The notes under the pieces: generated by a model | What the model was told of the DNA's origin: nothing | The model's database searches: none | The model's input: the letters and a program-made list of their open reading frames with translations, nothing else | In this document: positions 18,053 through 26,211 of the stretch, one piece after another | How positions within the stretch are numbered: position 1 is the stretch's first letter | Layout of the letters: every line of letters starts with the position of its first letter | NCBI GenBank assembly: GCA_944800085.1 | Contig: CALYLO010000012.1 | Location: 186,001 to 250,000 of the forward strand | Origin: Paenibacillus melissococcoides | Lineage (GTDB): Bacteria > Bacillota > Bacilli > Paenibacillales > Paenibacillaceae | Reading direction: 5' to 3' | DNA: 64,000 nucleotides | Translations under genes and position numbers: made by a program

Positions 18053-18286
18053 TCACTGTCTTCCGGCCGCCATCATGGCGAGCATCCACCATCCGGCTCC
18101 ACAGGCAATCGTCGCAAACAGCGTCGTCATGTATTTGGTCATGGCGGGAAGCTGCGTCCGGAAGAGGGCGAAGTTCGCTAGCGCCGCGATTGCGGCGAGG
18201 GCTCCGCCGACTGCTCCGCCCACGAAGATGAGCGCGAGCGGCAAGGCGCACCATAGCTTGACATGCCACGGCAAAGGCTCCGCCAA
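18053..18286 (-). CDS. Small two-helix membrane protein, unknown function
   Basis: The reverse strand codes 77 residues from TTG 18286, preceded by AAGGGGAA. Two clear hydrophobic segments (LPLALIFVGGAVGGALAAIA and YMTTLFATIACGAGWWMLAMM in part) suggest an integral membrane protein. GC-rich third positions resemble neighbouring genes. I recognise no family. It lies between murA and spoIID, opposite to both. Overlapping frames exist on both strands, so the call is moderate. Confidence 0.5.
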   Translation of the reverse strand: MAEPLPWHVKLWCALPLALIFVGGAVGGALAAIAALANFALFRTQLPAMTKYMTTLFATIACGAGWWMLAMMAAGRQ

Positions 18287-18573
18287 TTCAATGACGTTCC
18301 CCTTCCAATCTGCTGCGGAAACCTTCGATTTCTTGAGCAGTCTTCCGTATCTAATATCGACTGCCGACAGTCGAAATTGAATACCGGAAACGGAAAATTC
18401 TATATATCCGGTTAGCCTGCGGCAGCGTCCACGGCCCGGCGGAGGAGAGAGCTTGTCAGATTCCGGTTCTTTCGTCTCTCAAAAAAGCATAGGATGGAAG
18501 TAGATTACCCCCTTCCCTCTATATCCGGTTCATAGAAAGAGGGAGCCATCGGGAGGATAAGGAGAGAGAAGCG

Positions 18574-19731
18574 ATGACGATGCTGCCGACACGGATATCC
18601 GCCAAGCGATGGAAGGGCGGTCCAGGGGCAAGACGATCGTCCCGGCGGAACGACATGCTGGGACGAGCCATCCTATGGGCGGCGGGCCTGATGGCGCTGG
18701 CGGTGCTGCTGCCGTTCGGGCTGGTAGACCGGCTGGCGGAGCGGCCGCCCGCTACGGAGACCGGACCCGGCCCGGCGCCGCCTATGACGGGCACCCCCGA
18801 GGGCGGGACGGAAGTGCGCGTCTATCTGGCGAAGGCGCGCAAGATAGAGAGCGTCCCGCTGGAGCACTACGTGCGCGGCGTCCTGGCGGCCGAGATGCCG
18901 GCCGACTTCGAGCTGGAGGCGCTGAAGGCGCAGGCGATCGCCGCCCGCACGTATATCGTGCGCCGCCTTCGTTCGGGCGACACTGCCGGCGTCCCGGAAG
19001 GGGCTGACGTGACGGATACCGTCGCCCATCAGGCTTATATCCCGCTGGATGAGCTGGCGAAGCGGCCGGAGCGCACGATCGCGAAGCTCAACCAGGCCGT
19101 CAATGAGACGCGGGATCAAGTGATTACCTATCAAGGCGAGCCGATTATGGCCGCATTCTTCTCGACGAGCAACGGGTATACCGAGAATGCCGAAGACTAT
19201 TGGAAGAATCCGGTTCCCTATTTGAAGAGTGTGCCCAGCCCTTGGGATCAGAACGAGTCTCCCCGATACGCCGAGACGGCGGAGCTGCCGCTGAACGAAG
19301 TCCTCGACAAGCTTGGCCTGACTCCTGCCGCGGTGCCGGGTCTCGCGCAAGCCCCGCGGCAGGACGGAACGGAAAGTTCGTCCTCGGGCACAGCGGCTGG
19401 CGGCGGGCTGGCAGCGGATGTGCGCATCCTGTCCCGAACGGCGGGGAAGCGGGTGGAGGAGGTTCAATTCGGATCGAAGCGCTTCAGCGGCAGGGATATC
19501 CGGGAGAAGCTGAATCTGCGTTCGAGCGCGTTCGATTGGGAGCGGGACGGCGACAAGCTGCGCATCACGACATACGGTTACGGCCACGGTGTCGGCATGA
19601 GCCAGTATGGGGCGCAGGGGATGGCGAAGCAAGGAGCGGGGGCCGAGCGGATCTTGACCTACTATTATACAGGGGTCCAGTTGGACAAAGCTTCGAAGTT
19701 ACTAACGGCGGCCGACCGGCCTTCCTCGTAA
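18574..19731 (+). CDS. spoIID: Stage II sporulation protein D
   Basis: SpoIID is a lytic transglycosylase that, with SpoIIM and SpoIIP, remodels septal peptidoglycan during engulfment. The 385-residue protein has one N-terminal membrane segment (residues about 29-50). The SpoIID domain follows, with VPLEHYVRGVLAAEMPADFE, LKAQAIAARTYIV (the conserved glutamate lies in the AAEMP motif) and C-terminal GYGHGVGMSQYGAQGMA. ATG 18574 follows AAGGAGAGAGAAGCG. An Ala/Ser/Gly-rich insert (about residues 260-290) sits between the two conserved halves. I found no convincing sigma-E promoter upstream. Confidence 0.94.
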   Translation: MTMLPTRISAKRWKGGPGARRSSRRNDMLGRAILWAAGLMALAVLLPFGLVDRLAERPPATETGPGPAPPMTGTPEGGTEVRVYLAKARKIESVPLEHYVRGVLAAEMPADFELEALKAQAIAARTYIVRRLRSGDTAGVPEGADVTDTVAHQAYIPLDELAKRPERTIAKLNQAVNETRDQVITYQGEPIMAAFFSTSNGYTENAEDYWKNPVPYLKSVPSPWDQNESPRYAETAELPLNEVLDKLGLTPAAVPGLAQAPRQDGTESSSSGTAAGGGLAADVRILSRTAGKRVEEVQFGSKRFSGRDIREKLNLRSSAFDWERDGDKLRITTYGYGHGVGMSQYGAQGMAKQGAGAERILTYYYTGVQLDKASKLLTAADRPSS

Positions 19732-19767
19732 GAGAACTATGAATCTAAAAAATTAGCAAACTTCCAC

Positions 19768-19796
19768 GTATAAAAGCGATAGCCCCGGTAACAATG
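19768..19796 (+). promoter_or_regulatory. Sigma-F promoter of spoIIQ
   Basis: GTATA (19768-19772), a 14-base spacer and GGTAACAATG (19787-19796) fit the sigma-F pattern (GYATA and GGNRANANTR). spoIIQ is a known sigma-F target in B. subtilis, so site and gene agree. It ends 20 bases before the ATG, so the leader would be very short. Confidence 0.7.
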
Positions 19797-19815
19797 GTTA
19801 CTGAGGTGATCACAA

Positions 19816-20598
19816 ATGAGTGAACAAAACCAAAACAACTCGAAAAACAAATCCGCAACCAGTTCATCGGCTAACAATGCAGCGAACACGCCGGAAGCTT
19901 CCAAACCAATGCAGGGAGCCCAGGCGGTTCACACTTCCACATGGAGAAAGCTGTTGTCCAAGCGATGGGTCTTTCCTGCTTTGTACATGGCCGCAGCAGC
20001 AATCATCCTAACGTTAGTGTGGGTCTACCAGGATATGAACCGGCCGCTCGACCCGAACGCGGAGACGGCGCAGGTCGATCACACGGTGGTAGATTCCGGA
20101 ACACAGGTGGAGGGAACGGTCAACGAAGACGCGGTCGAAGTGGTCGCATCCAACGAGACGTTGGGTTGGCCGGTGAAAGACGCGCAGGAAGTAGACGTCG
20201 TCATGTCCTTCTATGACGAGACGGCCAGCAAGGAAGAGCAAGCGGCGGCGCTGATAGAGTTCGAACAGACCTTCACGCCGAATGTAGGGATCGACCTGGC
20301 CCGCAAAGATCAGAAATCGTTCGACGTCCTGTCTGCAATGAGCGGTAAAGTCATCCGTGCGGAGCAGCACCCGAAAAACGGCTTCGTGGTGGAAGTGGAT
20401 CACGGCGGCGGCATGAAGACGGTCTATCAAAGTCTGGCGGATGTCAAAGTCGCCAAAGGCGATACGGTCAAGAAGGGCGACACGCTCGGCACGGCCGGAC
20501 GCAGCGAGCTGGAGAAGGCATTGGGCGTGCACGTGCACTTTGAAGTGTACGACAATAACAAGCCGGTCAATCCGACGAGCCTGCTGGCCAAAAACTAA
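19816..20598 (+). CDS. spoIIQ: SpoIIQ-like M23 (LytM) protein with degenerate metal site
   Basis: SpoIIQ is made in the forespore and pairs with SpoIIIAH across the septum to form the feeding channel. The 260-residue protein has a disordered Asn/Ser/Ala-rich N-terminus, one membrane helix (about residues 55-73) and a C-terminal LytM domain. Of the zinc ligands, HxH is present (His239, His241 in HVHFEVY) and Asp160 is present in GIDLA. The histidine expected four residues before it is Asn156. The protein is therefore probably structural rather than an active peptidase, as in B. subtilis SpoIIQ. The gene lies between spoIID and spoIIID. Confidence 0.9.
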   Translation: MSEQNQNNSKNKSATSSSANNAANTPEASKPMQGAQAVHTSTWRKLLSKRWVFPALYMAAAAIILTLVWVYQDMNRPLDPNAETAQVDHTVVDSGTQVEGTVNEDAVEVVASNETLGWPVKDAQEVDVVMSFYDETASKEEQAAALIEFEQTFTPNVGIDLARKDQKSFDVLSAMSGKVIRAEQHPKNGFVVEVDHGGGMKTVYQSLADVKVAKGDTVKKGDTLGTAGRSELEKALGVHVHFEVYDNNKPVNPTSLLAKN

Positions 20599-20620
20599 TC
20601 TTCTCCACTCTCCGGAGGAA

Positions 20621-20648
20621 GGCGGAAGCGAACATGCTTCCGCCTTTT
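20621..20648 (+). terminator. Intrinsic terminator after spoIIQ
   Basis: GGCGGAAGC pairs with GCTTCCGCC around a six-base loop, followed by four T; 22 bases after the stop. Confidence 0.8.
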
Positions 20649-20885
20649 GCCGTTCCAGGGGATGGAGTGGGACAGCCTGGATTAAATTTTTTTCAGATGG
20701 TTCTATTCGGGTGGACAGCCTTCCCGCGATCGTTCTTGTACGGTATCCGGCTCAGAATTTTTCCGCATCGCAGCGCCGTTTTTGCACAGGACAAGCGCTC
20801 AGGTTCCGCCCCCGCCGCCCAAGTCCCTCTTCCCCGTCTTGTCAAATTTATTGGTTAAGCCGGGCTTGTCAGGCTGTCCAACAAC

Positions 20886-20913
20886 GCATAAGTGTGCGGC
20901 CCACTCATATAAT
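20886..20913 (+). promoter_or_regulatory. Likely sigma-E promoter of spoIIID
   Basis: CATATAAT (20906-20913) matches the sigma-E -10 element. GCATAAGT (20886-20893) is a partial -35 match at about the right distance. spoIIID is sigma-E dependent in B. subtilis. The -35 is weak. Confidence 0.45.
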
Positions 20914-20947
20914 GTACCAATTAAACCGAGTAGAGGGAGGCGGGAAC

Positions 20948-21235
20948 GTGCACGATTACATCAAGGAACGGACCATAAAAATCGGCCGCTGCATCGTCGA
21001 GACCAAGCATACGGTTCGCACTATCGCCAAAGAGTTCGGCGTATCCAAGAGCACGGTACACAAAGATTTGACCGAACGGCTGCCCGAGATTAATCCCGAT
21101 TTGGCGGACCAGGTGAAGCACATTCTCGAGTACCATAAATCTGTGCGCCATCTGCGGGGAGGGGAAGCGACCAAAATCAAATACAAGAAATCGAGCTCAA
21201 AAAAACGTGAAGTGATGACGGCAGGCAAGTCGTAG
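20948..21235 (+). CDS. spoIIID: Sporulation transcription factor SpoIIID
   Basis: SpoIIID is a small DNA-binding regulator of mother-cell genes between the sigma-E and sigma-K stages. The 95 residues include TVRTIAKEFGVSKSTVHKDL, the helix-turn-helix, and a basic tail (KIKYKKSSSKKRE) typical of the family. GTG 20948 follows GGAGGCGGGAAC, so the longer upstream open frame is not the gene. It is followed by mbl, as in B. subtilis. Confidence 0.95.
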   Translation: MHDYIKERTIKIGRCIVETKHTVRTIAKEFGVSKSTVHKDLTERLPEINPDLADQVKHILEYHKSVRHLRGGEATKIKYKKSSSKKREVMTAGKS

Positions 21236-21242
21236 CCGGCAG

Positions 21243-21295
21243 TTCGGAACAAGCGAATCGCCGCCGGATCGTACCGTCTCCTGCTTTGTTCCGAA
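21243..21295 (+). terminator. Long-looped hairpin after spoIIID
   Basis: TTCGGAACAAGC (21243-21254) pairs with GCTTTGTTCCGAA (21283-21295) with one bulge, around a 28-base loop. No T tract follows, so termination is uncertain; it might instead protect the spoIIID transcript end. Confidence 0.35.
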
Positions 21296-21435
21296 TAAGA
21301 CGGATCCTCCTTCATTCTTTCATTGAATCCAGCGCTATTAGTATGATATGGTAAACGATGAGTAAATATTATGCAGGAATCGGTCGGATTTCATCGAAAA
21401 TCAGTTGAAAAATGAATGTGGAGGCTCTTGAACTT

Positions 21436-22443
21436 ATGCTAAGCAAGGATATCGGAATCGACTTAGGAACGGCGAACGTTCTCATCCATATCAAGGGGAA
21501 GGGGGTTGTGCTCGACGAGCCGGCCGTGGTGGCGATTGAGAGCGATGCCAAGCGAGTGCTTGCCGTTGGGGAAGAAGCGAGAAGAATGGTTGGACGGACT
21601 CCGGGCAATATTGTGCCGATCCGTCCCTTGAAGGACGGCGTCATTGCCGATTTTGAAATTACGGAAACGATGCTGAAGCATTTCATCTCACGCGTCGGCG
21701 GCCGCAAATGGTACTCGCATCCACGGATTCTGATTTGCGCCCCGACGAACATTACCTCTGTAGAGCAGAAAGCGATCCGCGAAGCGGCCGAGCGGAGCGG
21801 CGCGAAGGAAGTATTTTTGGAAGAGGAGCCGAAGGCGGCGGCGATTGGCGCAGGCATGGATATATTCCAGCCGAGCGGCAATATGGTCGTCGACATCGGT
21901 GGCGGAACGACGGACGTGGCCGTGTTGTCCATGGGGGATGTCGTGACCGCCTCTTCTATTAAAGTCGCGGGGGACAAGTTCGATGACGCGATTATGCGCT
22001 ATATCAAGCAGAAGTACAAGCTGCTGATCGGGGAGCGCACCTCCGAAGATATTAAGGTGAACATCGGTACGGTCCGCCCGTCGGGATCCGGCCATGAGCG
22101 CGAGATGGATATCCGGGGCCGCGATATGGTATCCGGCCTGCCCTATACGGTGACGATCACGTCGAACGAAGTGCGTGAAGCCTTATGGGATCCGATCTCC
22201 TCCATCGTGGCAGCCGCCAAATCGGTATTGGAACGGACACCGCCGGAATTGTCGGCGGATATTATCGATCGCGGAGTGATATTGACCGGGGGAGGCGCGC
22301 TGATGGACGGATTGGACGAGCTGTTGGCCGAGGAGCTGAAGGTTCCGGTGCTGATCGCGGAGGATCCGATGCATTGCGTCGTCAAGGGAACGGGCATGAT
22401 GCTCGATAATTTGGATAAAGTCATTAAGAAACGGTTCGTATAA
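21436..22443 (+). CDS. mbl: MreB-like rod-shape protein Mbl
   Basis: Mbl is a bacterial actin that guides the lateral-wall synthesis machinery. The 335 residues carry actin-fold motifs: DIGIDLGTANVLIH (phosphate 1), VVDIGGGTTDVAVLS (phosphate 2) and ILTGGGALMDGLDE (adenosine). ATG 21436 is chosen since GGAGG stands 11 bases upstream and the product then begins MLSKDIGIDLGT, like B. subtilis Mbl. The order spoIIID-mbl-flhO-flhP is the B. subtilis order, which favours Mbl over MreB. Confidence 0.93.
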   Translation: MLSKDIGIDLGTANVLIHIKGKGVVLDEPAVVAIESDAKRVLAVGEEARRMVGRTPGNIVPIRPLKDGVIADFEITETMLKHFISRVGGRKWYSHPRILICAPTNITSVEQKAIREAAERSGAKEVFLEEEPKAAAIGAGMDIFQPSGNMVVDIGGGTTDVAVLSMGDVVTASSIKVAGDKFDDAIMRYIKQKYKLLIGERTSEDIKVNIGTVRPSGSGHEREMDIRGRDMVSGLPYTVTITSNEVREALWDPISSIVAAAKSVLERTPPELSADIIDRGVILTGGGALMDGLDELLAEELKVPVLIAEDPMHCVVKGTGMMLDNLDKVIKKRFV

Positions 22444-22488
22444 TCCGATATACAAGGTATATTGTCTACAGTTACGGGAGGAGCTTCC

Positions 22489-23355
22489 ATGATTAGAGGA
22501 TTATACACGGCTGCGTCGGGTATGGTTACCCAGCAGCGCCGGCATGACACAGTGACGAATAACGTGGCTAACCTGCAGACGCCGGGTTATAAGGCGGTTA
22601 CCGAAGTGAGCCGATCCTTTCCCGAGATGATGCTGACCTTGATGGGGAGCGATAAGGCCCAAGGCCAGACGATCGGCCGGCTGAACACGGGCGTATTCGC
22701 TGAAGAGAGCCGCTTGGCCTTCACGCAGGGCGATCTGCTGGAGACGAGGCAGCCGGGCCATTTCGCGCTGCTCTCGGATATCCAGGTGCCAGGCGTTACC
22801 TTCGATGCGACGGGAAAGGGCCAGGATGCGAACGGCAATCCGGTATTCCAGCCGGAAGCTTTTTTCACGGTACAGGCCGGGGATGAGATCATGTACACCC
22901 GTGACGGCCGTTTTCATGTGAATGGGCAAAATGAATTGGTGACATCCGATGGCTCATTGGTGCTGAACCGCAATAATGCGCCGATCGTGCTGGAGAATGA
23001 ACAAGCGCTGGAGTTCATCCAGGTGAACGGAGAAGGCCAACTGTTGGATACCCGGACCCGCACGCCGATCGCAGGCGGGGAACTGCTCATTAGCCGCATC
23101 GACAATCCGAATGATCTGCTTCGGGCCGGCAATGGGCGCTTCCGGCTGCAGCCGGGCGCTGCCCAAGCCGCCCCGGTGGCGGCAGGCGATGCCGTGGAGG
23201 TTCGCCAAGGCGTGCTGGAGCGTTCCAACGTGGATCCGGCACAATCGATGGTGGATATGATGACGGCATATCGCGCCTATGAAGCGAATCAGAAGGTTGT
23301 GCAGTTCTATGACAGAACGCTGGACAAGACGGTGAATGAAGTAGGCCGAGTCTAA
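22489..23355 (+). CDS. flhO: Flagellar hook-basal body protein FlhO (FlgF-like)
   Basis: A rod protein of the flagellar axial family, 288 residues. The N-terminal MIRGLYTAASGM and NVANLQTPGYKA motifs and the C-terminal MVDMMTAYRAYEANQKVVQFYD helix (in part MVDMMTAYRAYEAN) are the conserved coiled-coil ends. GGGAGG precedes ATG 22489. It is 21 bases upstream of flhP and about 45 bases after mbl, with no terminator between, so it is probably cotranscribed with mbl. Confidence 0.92.
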   Translation: MIRGLYTAASGMVTQQRRHDTVTNNVANLQTPGYKAVTEVSRSFPEMMLTLMGSDKAQGQTIGRLNTGVFAEESRLAFTQGDLLETRQPGHFALLSDIQVPGVTFDATGKGQDANGNPVFQPEAFFTVQAGDEIMYTRDGRFHVNGQNELVTSDGSLVLNRNNAPIVLENEQALEFIQVNGEGQLLDTRTRTPIAGGELLISRIDNPNDLLRAGNGRFRLQPGAAQAAPVAAGDAVEVRQGVLERSNVDPAQSMVDMMTAYRAYEANQKVVQFYDRTLDKTVNEVGRV

Positions 23356-23376
23356 CGCCAGGGCGGGAGGAACGAT

Positions 23377-24204
23377 ATGAATCAGACGATGATTGCGGCT
23401 GCGGTCTCGATGAATGGTCTGCAGCGAAAGCTGGACATTATCGCGGACAATGTGGCGAACTTGAATACGAAGGGATACAAACGGAAGACGGCATCCTTCG
23501 CCGACGTGCTGACGAATGTGCAGCAGCATAATGAAGAATTTCGGCAGCCTGGGCGGGTCACTCCGATGGGGTATACGCTTGGGTACGGCTCCAAGCTGAC
23601 CGGCTTGAGCCGCGACATGAGCCAAGGCTCGCTGCAGCATACCGGGGTCGGCACCGATGTGGCCTTGCAGGGGAACGCGCTGTTCGAAGTGGGCACTCCT
23701 ACCGGCACGGCATGGATGCGCGAAGGTTCTTTCCATTATATAATAGATGGGGATGAACGGATTCTTACTTCCGCCGAAGGTCATCCCGTTATGAGCACGG
23801 ACGACACGGAGATTCGCATTCCGGCAGGCTATGAGATGAAGATCGATGAGGCTGGCCGGGTGTTCGCCGTGAAGACAGGCGAGCCGGAAGAGGAGCTCGG
23901 ACAGCTGAAGGTTGTCCGGCCGCTGAAGCCGGAGCTTCTCGTGCAGACGGAGAACAATCTGTATGTGCTGCCCCAGGGAGCGGACCGGAACACGATTGTG
24001 GAGACCTTGAATCTGACCGGGGATCGTTCCGATCCGAATGCGCCTCATGTCTATGTGATGCAGGGCATGCTGGAGGAATCGAACGTGTCGATGGCGGACG
24101 AGATGGCGGAATTGATTCAGGCGCAGCGGGCCTATCAGTTGGCTTCGCGGGCATTGATGTCGGGTGATGCGATGTGGGGGCTGGCCAATAGTCTGCGTGC
24201 GTAA
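23377..24204 (+). CDS. flhP: Flagellar hook-basal body protein FlhP (FlgG-like)
   Basis: A second axial rod protein of 275 residues. Signatures are MNGLQRKLDIIADNVANLNT at the N-terminus and MAELIQAQRAYQLASRALM at the C-terminus. GGGAGG precedes ATG 23377. With flhO it forms the distal rod of the flagellum in Bacillales outside the main fla/che operon. Confidence 0.92.
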   Translation: MNQTMIAAAVSMNGLQRKLDIIADNVANLNTKGYKRKTASFADVLTNVQQHNEEFRQPGRVTPMGYTLGYGSKLTGLSRDMSQGSLQHTGVGTDVALQGNALFEVGTPTGTAWMREGSFHYIIDGDERILTSAEGHPVMSTDDTEIRIPAGYEMKIDEAGRVFAVKTGEPEEELGQLKVVRPLKPELLVQTENNLYVLPQGADRNTIVETLNLTGDRSDPNAPHVYVMQGMLEESNVSMADEMAELIQAQRAYQLASRALMSGDAMWGLANSLRA

Positions 24205-24222
24205 TGAAGCAGGTGAATAGCA

Positions 24223-24624
24223 ATGAGTAACGAGAAGAAGCTGCCGGATTTCGAGCCGGAGCGGCAGGATATCTCGCTGCAGCGCATTGCGCGCAGACGG
24301 GGAGAGGAGACGGTTCCGCGGGCTCCGGGAAATGCGGATGCGCCGAGGCTTCGGCAGCATGCGGCGGCGGAGCGGACGACCGCGCGCAAGCCGCAGCGCC
24401 GTAATGTTACAGAGAAAACAGAGGGACAACCGAACGGAACCGCGAAAAGGAAATCGGGCAGCTCGGTCAAATGGTTGGTCCGTCTGGTTATCGTTCCGCT
24501 GATATGCCTTTTGACGCTGATTGCAGGGTTGATTACCGGATACGTCGTCGTAGGTAAGGGCACGGTGGCGGAAGCGCTCAATTTTGATACCTGGAGACAC
24601 CTGTTTCAACTGGTGTTTGCCTGA
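24223..24624 (+). CDS. EpuA-family protein (annotated elsewhere as DNA-directed RNA polymerase subunit beta)
   Basis: This 133-residue protein has a long charged, basic N-terminus, a single transmembrane helix (about residues 85-107) and the short C-terminal EpuA pattern GYVVVGKGTVAEALNFDTW. Databases often label this family RNA polymerase beta subunit, apparently from rpoB adjacency in other species; nothing in the sequence supports a polymerase role. A membrane-linked accessory role is more likely. It is the last gene of the mbl-flhO-flhP unit, followed by a terminator. Confidence 0.8.
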   Translation: MSNEKKLPDFEPERQDISLQRIARRRGEETVPRAPGNADAPRLRQHAAAERTTARKPQRRNVTEKTEGQPNGTAKRKSGSSVKWLVRLVIVPLICLLTLIAGLITGYVVVGKGTVAEALNFDTWRHLFQLVFA

Positions 24625-24630
24625 TGTTGG

Positions 24631-24652
24631 CCCCGCCTTGGCGGGGTTTTTT
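24631..24652 (+). terminator. Intrinsic terminator after the EpuA gene
   Basis: CCCCGCC, TT, GGCGGGG and six T; it begins seven bases after the stop codon. Confidence 0.93.
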
Positions 24653-24793
24653 CTGTGTTTTTCTATTTCCAGCCGTCCTTCTGCGCCGATGTGGCCCGGT
24701 CTGAGCTTGGGCTTGTGCAGTTTTCATTTTAATAGCAGACATGTATAATGAGTTGGAGGAACTGTAATATGGGGGGAACTGGGGGTCTTACGT

Positions 24794-25309
24794 TTGAATT
24801 TGCCTAATGCGCTGACCATGGTTCGATTCGTTCTTATCCCCGTCTTTTTGGCTTTGTTCTTCTTCGGTGAGCGGTTCGCCGCGTTCGGAATCTGGCTGTT
24901 GGCGGGAGCGACGGATATCCTGGACGGGTATTTGGCCCGCAAGCATAATATGGTGACTTCGGTAGGGATGATGCTCGATCCGTTGGCAGACAAGCTGATG
25001 ATGTTGACGGTCATGCTGTCATTGCTGTGGGCCGGCGATCTGTCTGTCGCCGCGGCGCTGGCGATGCTGGTGCGCGATGCGGGGATGATTGCGGTAGCGG
25101 CGTTGATGCATTTTAACGGCAAGCGGACGGTTCCCGCCAACTGGATGGGCAAGCTGACGACGGTATTATACTATATCGCCATTTTGTTCATCTATTTTCA
25201 ATGGCCGCAAGCGCATGCCATCTTATGGGGCGTTATCCTGTTCTCCTTCGTCACGACCTTGATGTATCTCGTGCTCGTCGTCCGCGTGAACCGAAAGAGC
25301 GAAGCATAA
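24794..25309 (+). CDS. CDP-alcohol phosphatidyltransferase family protein (PgsA-like)
   Basis: An integral membrane enzyme of 171 residues. The full CDP-alcohol phosphotransferase signature D-x2-DG-x2-AR-x8-G-x3-D-x3-D is visible in DILDGYLARKH and VGMMLDPLADK. It probably joins a CDP-diacylglycerol to glycerol phosphate or a related alcohol; the substrate cannot be told from this sequence, and the main pgsA may lie elsewhere. TTG 24794 follows a G-rich stretch, and a TATAAT box lies at 24740-24750. Confidence 0.85.
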   Translation: MNLPNALTMVRFVLIPVFLALFFFGERFAAFGIWLLAGATDILDGYLARKHNMVTSVGMMLDPLADKLMMLTVMLSLLWAGDLSVAAALAMLVRDAGMIAVAALMHFNGKRTVPANWMGKLTTVLYYIAILFIYFQWPQAHAILWGVILFSFVTTLMYLVLVVRVNRKSEA

Positions 25310-25445
25310 CGGCGGTGAGCCCATGCCTCGCGAGACAGAAATGGCAGCGAATAAACTGTAACCATTAGAGAGAAGCCGGATACCGGCAATATGCGGTCTT
25401 GTCCTGCAGAAGATAAGAGCGTGTTCACAGCCATGAGAATACAAA

Positions 25446-25483
25446 GAGCTTCCCGTCACAGCGCCTCGCCGCTGGGGAAGCTC
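25446..25483 (+). terminator. Probable terminator before fabZ
   Basis: GAGCTTCCC (25446-25454) pairs with GGGAAGCTC (25475-25483) around a 20-base loop, followed by a short T-rich run. The gap 25310-25592 otherwise shows no feature I can support. Confidence 0.5.
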
Positions 25484-25592
25484 TCTATCTTAACCTTCAC
25501 GCCTGCAGTCATTGAAGGATGATGTTAGTGTAGACGGGGAGGAACGCTTTTATTCATGCGAGTCCTGAATTTATCGAAAGGAGCATGCGCAA

Positions 25593-26024
25593 ATGCTGAA
25601 TATTGAACAAATTCAAGAAATTATCCCTCACCGCTATCCATTTCTTCTGGTGGATCGGATTGTGGAGCTGGAAGAAGGCAAACGCGCGGCGGGCATCAAA
25701 AATGTCACGATGAACGAGCCGCATTTCGCCGGTCATTTTCCGGGCTATCCGGTCATGCCCGGCGTATTGATTGTGGAAGCGTTGGCTCAGGTCGGGGCCG
25801 TTGCGATTTTGAAGCTGGAGCAGAACCGGGGAAAGCTGGCTTTCTTCGCCGGCATCGATCATTTCCGGTTCCGCGGACAGGTTGTGCCTGGGGATACGCT
25901 GACGCTGTCAGTCGAGATTACCCGTCTCAAAGGAAGCATCGGCAAGGGGCAAGCCGTAGCCAAGGTCGGCGATCAGGTTGTCGCGGAAGGCGAGTTGATG
26001 TTCGCGCTGGCGGACCGCACGTAA
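25593..26024 (+). CDS. fabZ: 3-hydroxyacyl-ACP dehydratase
   Basis: FabZ removes water from 3-hydroxyacyl-ACP in fatty acid elongation. The 143-residue hotdog-fold protein has the active-site motif HFPGYPVMPGVLIVEALAQ with His and Glu in place, and the IPHRYPFLLVDR start region. AAAGGAG precedes ATG 25593. Confidence 0.95.
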   Translation: MLNIEQIQEIIPHRYPFLLVDRIVELEEGKRAAGIKNVTMNEPHFAGHFPGYPVMPGVLIVEALAQVGAVAILKLEQNRGKLAFFAGIDHFRFRGQVVPGDTLTLSVEITRLKGSIGKGQAVAKVGDQVVAEGELMFALADRT

Positions 26025-26211
26025 AAGAAAGGTACGGAATCGGAAAATTCATGCAATGATTCGGCATGGTTCGGTTATTCTATACGATAAGCGATCCGTG
26101 ATCGAATCGTTATGTCTTGTTCCTGTCGAACGAGTTCATATGCTCTCGGGCGATGGCGGGCTTTTTCGACATGGGGCATCCGTGCCGGTATTGGATTAAG
26201 GAGGGAACTTC

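Noticed and set aside
18500..18573. CATAGAAA as a sigma-E -10 box for spoIID
   Set aside because: No matching -35 at 14-15 bases and the -10 is poor.
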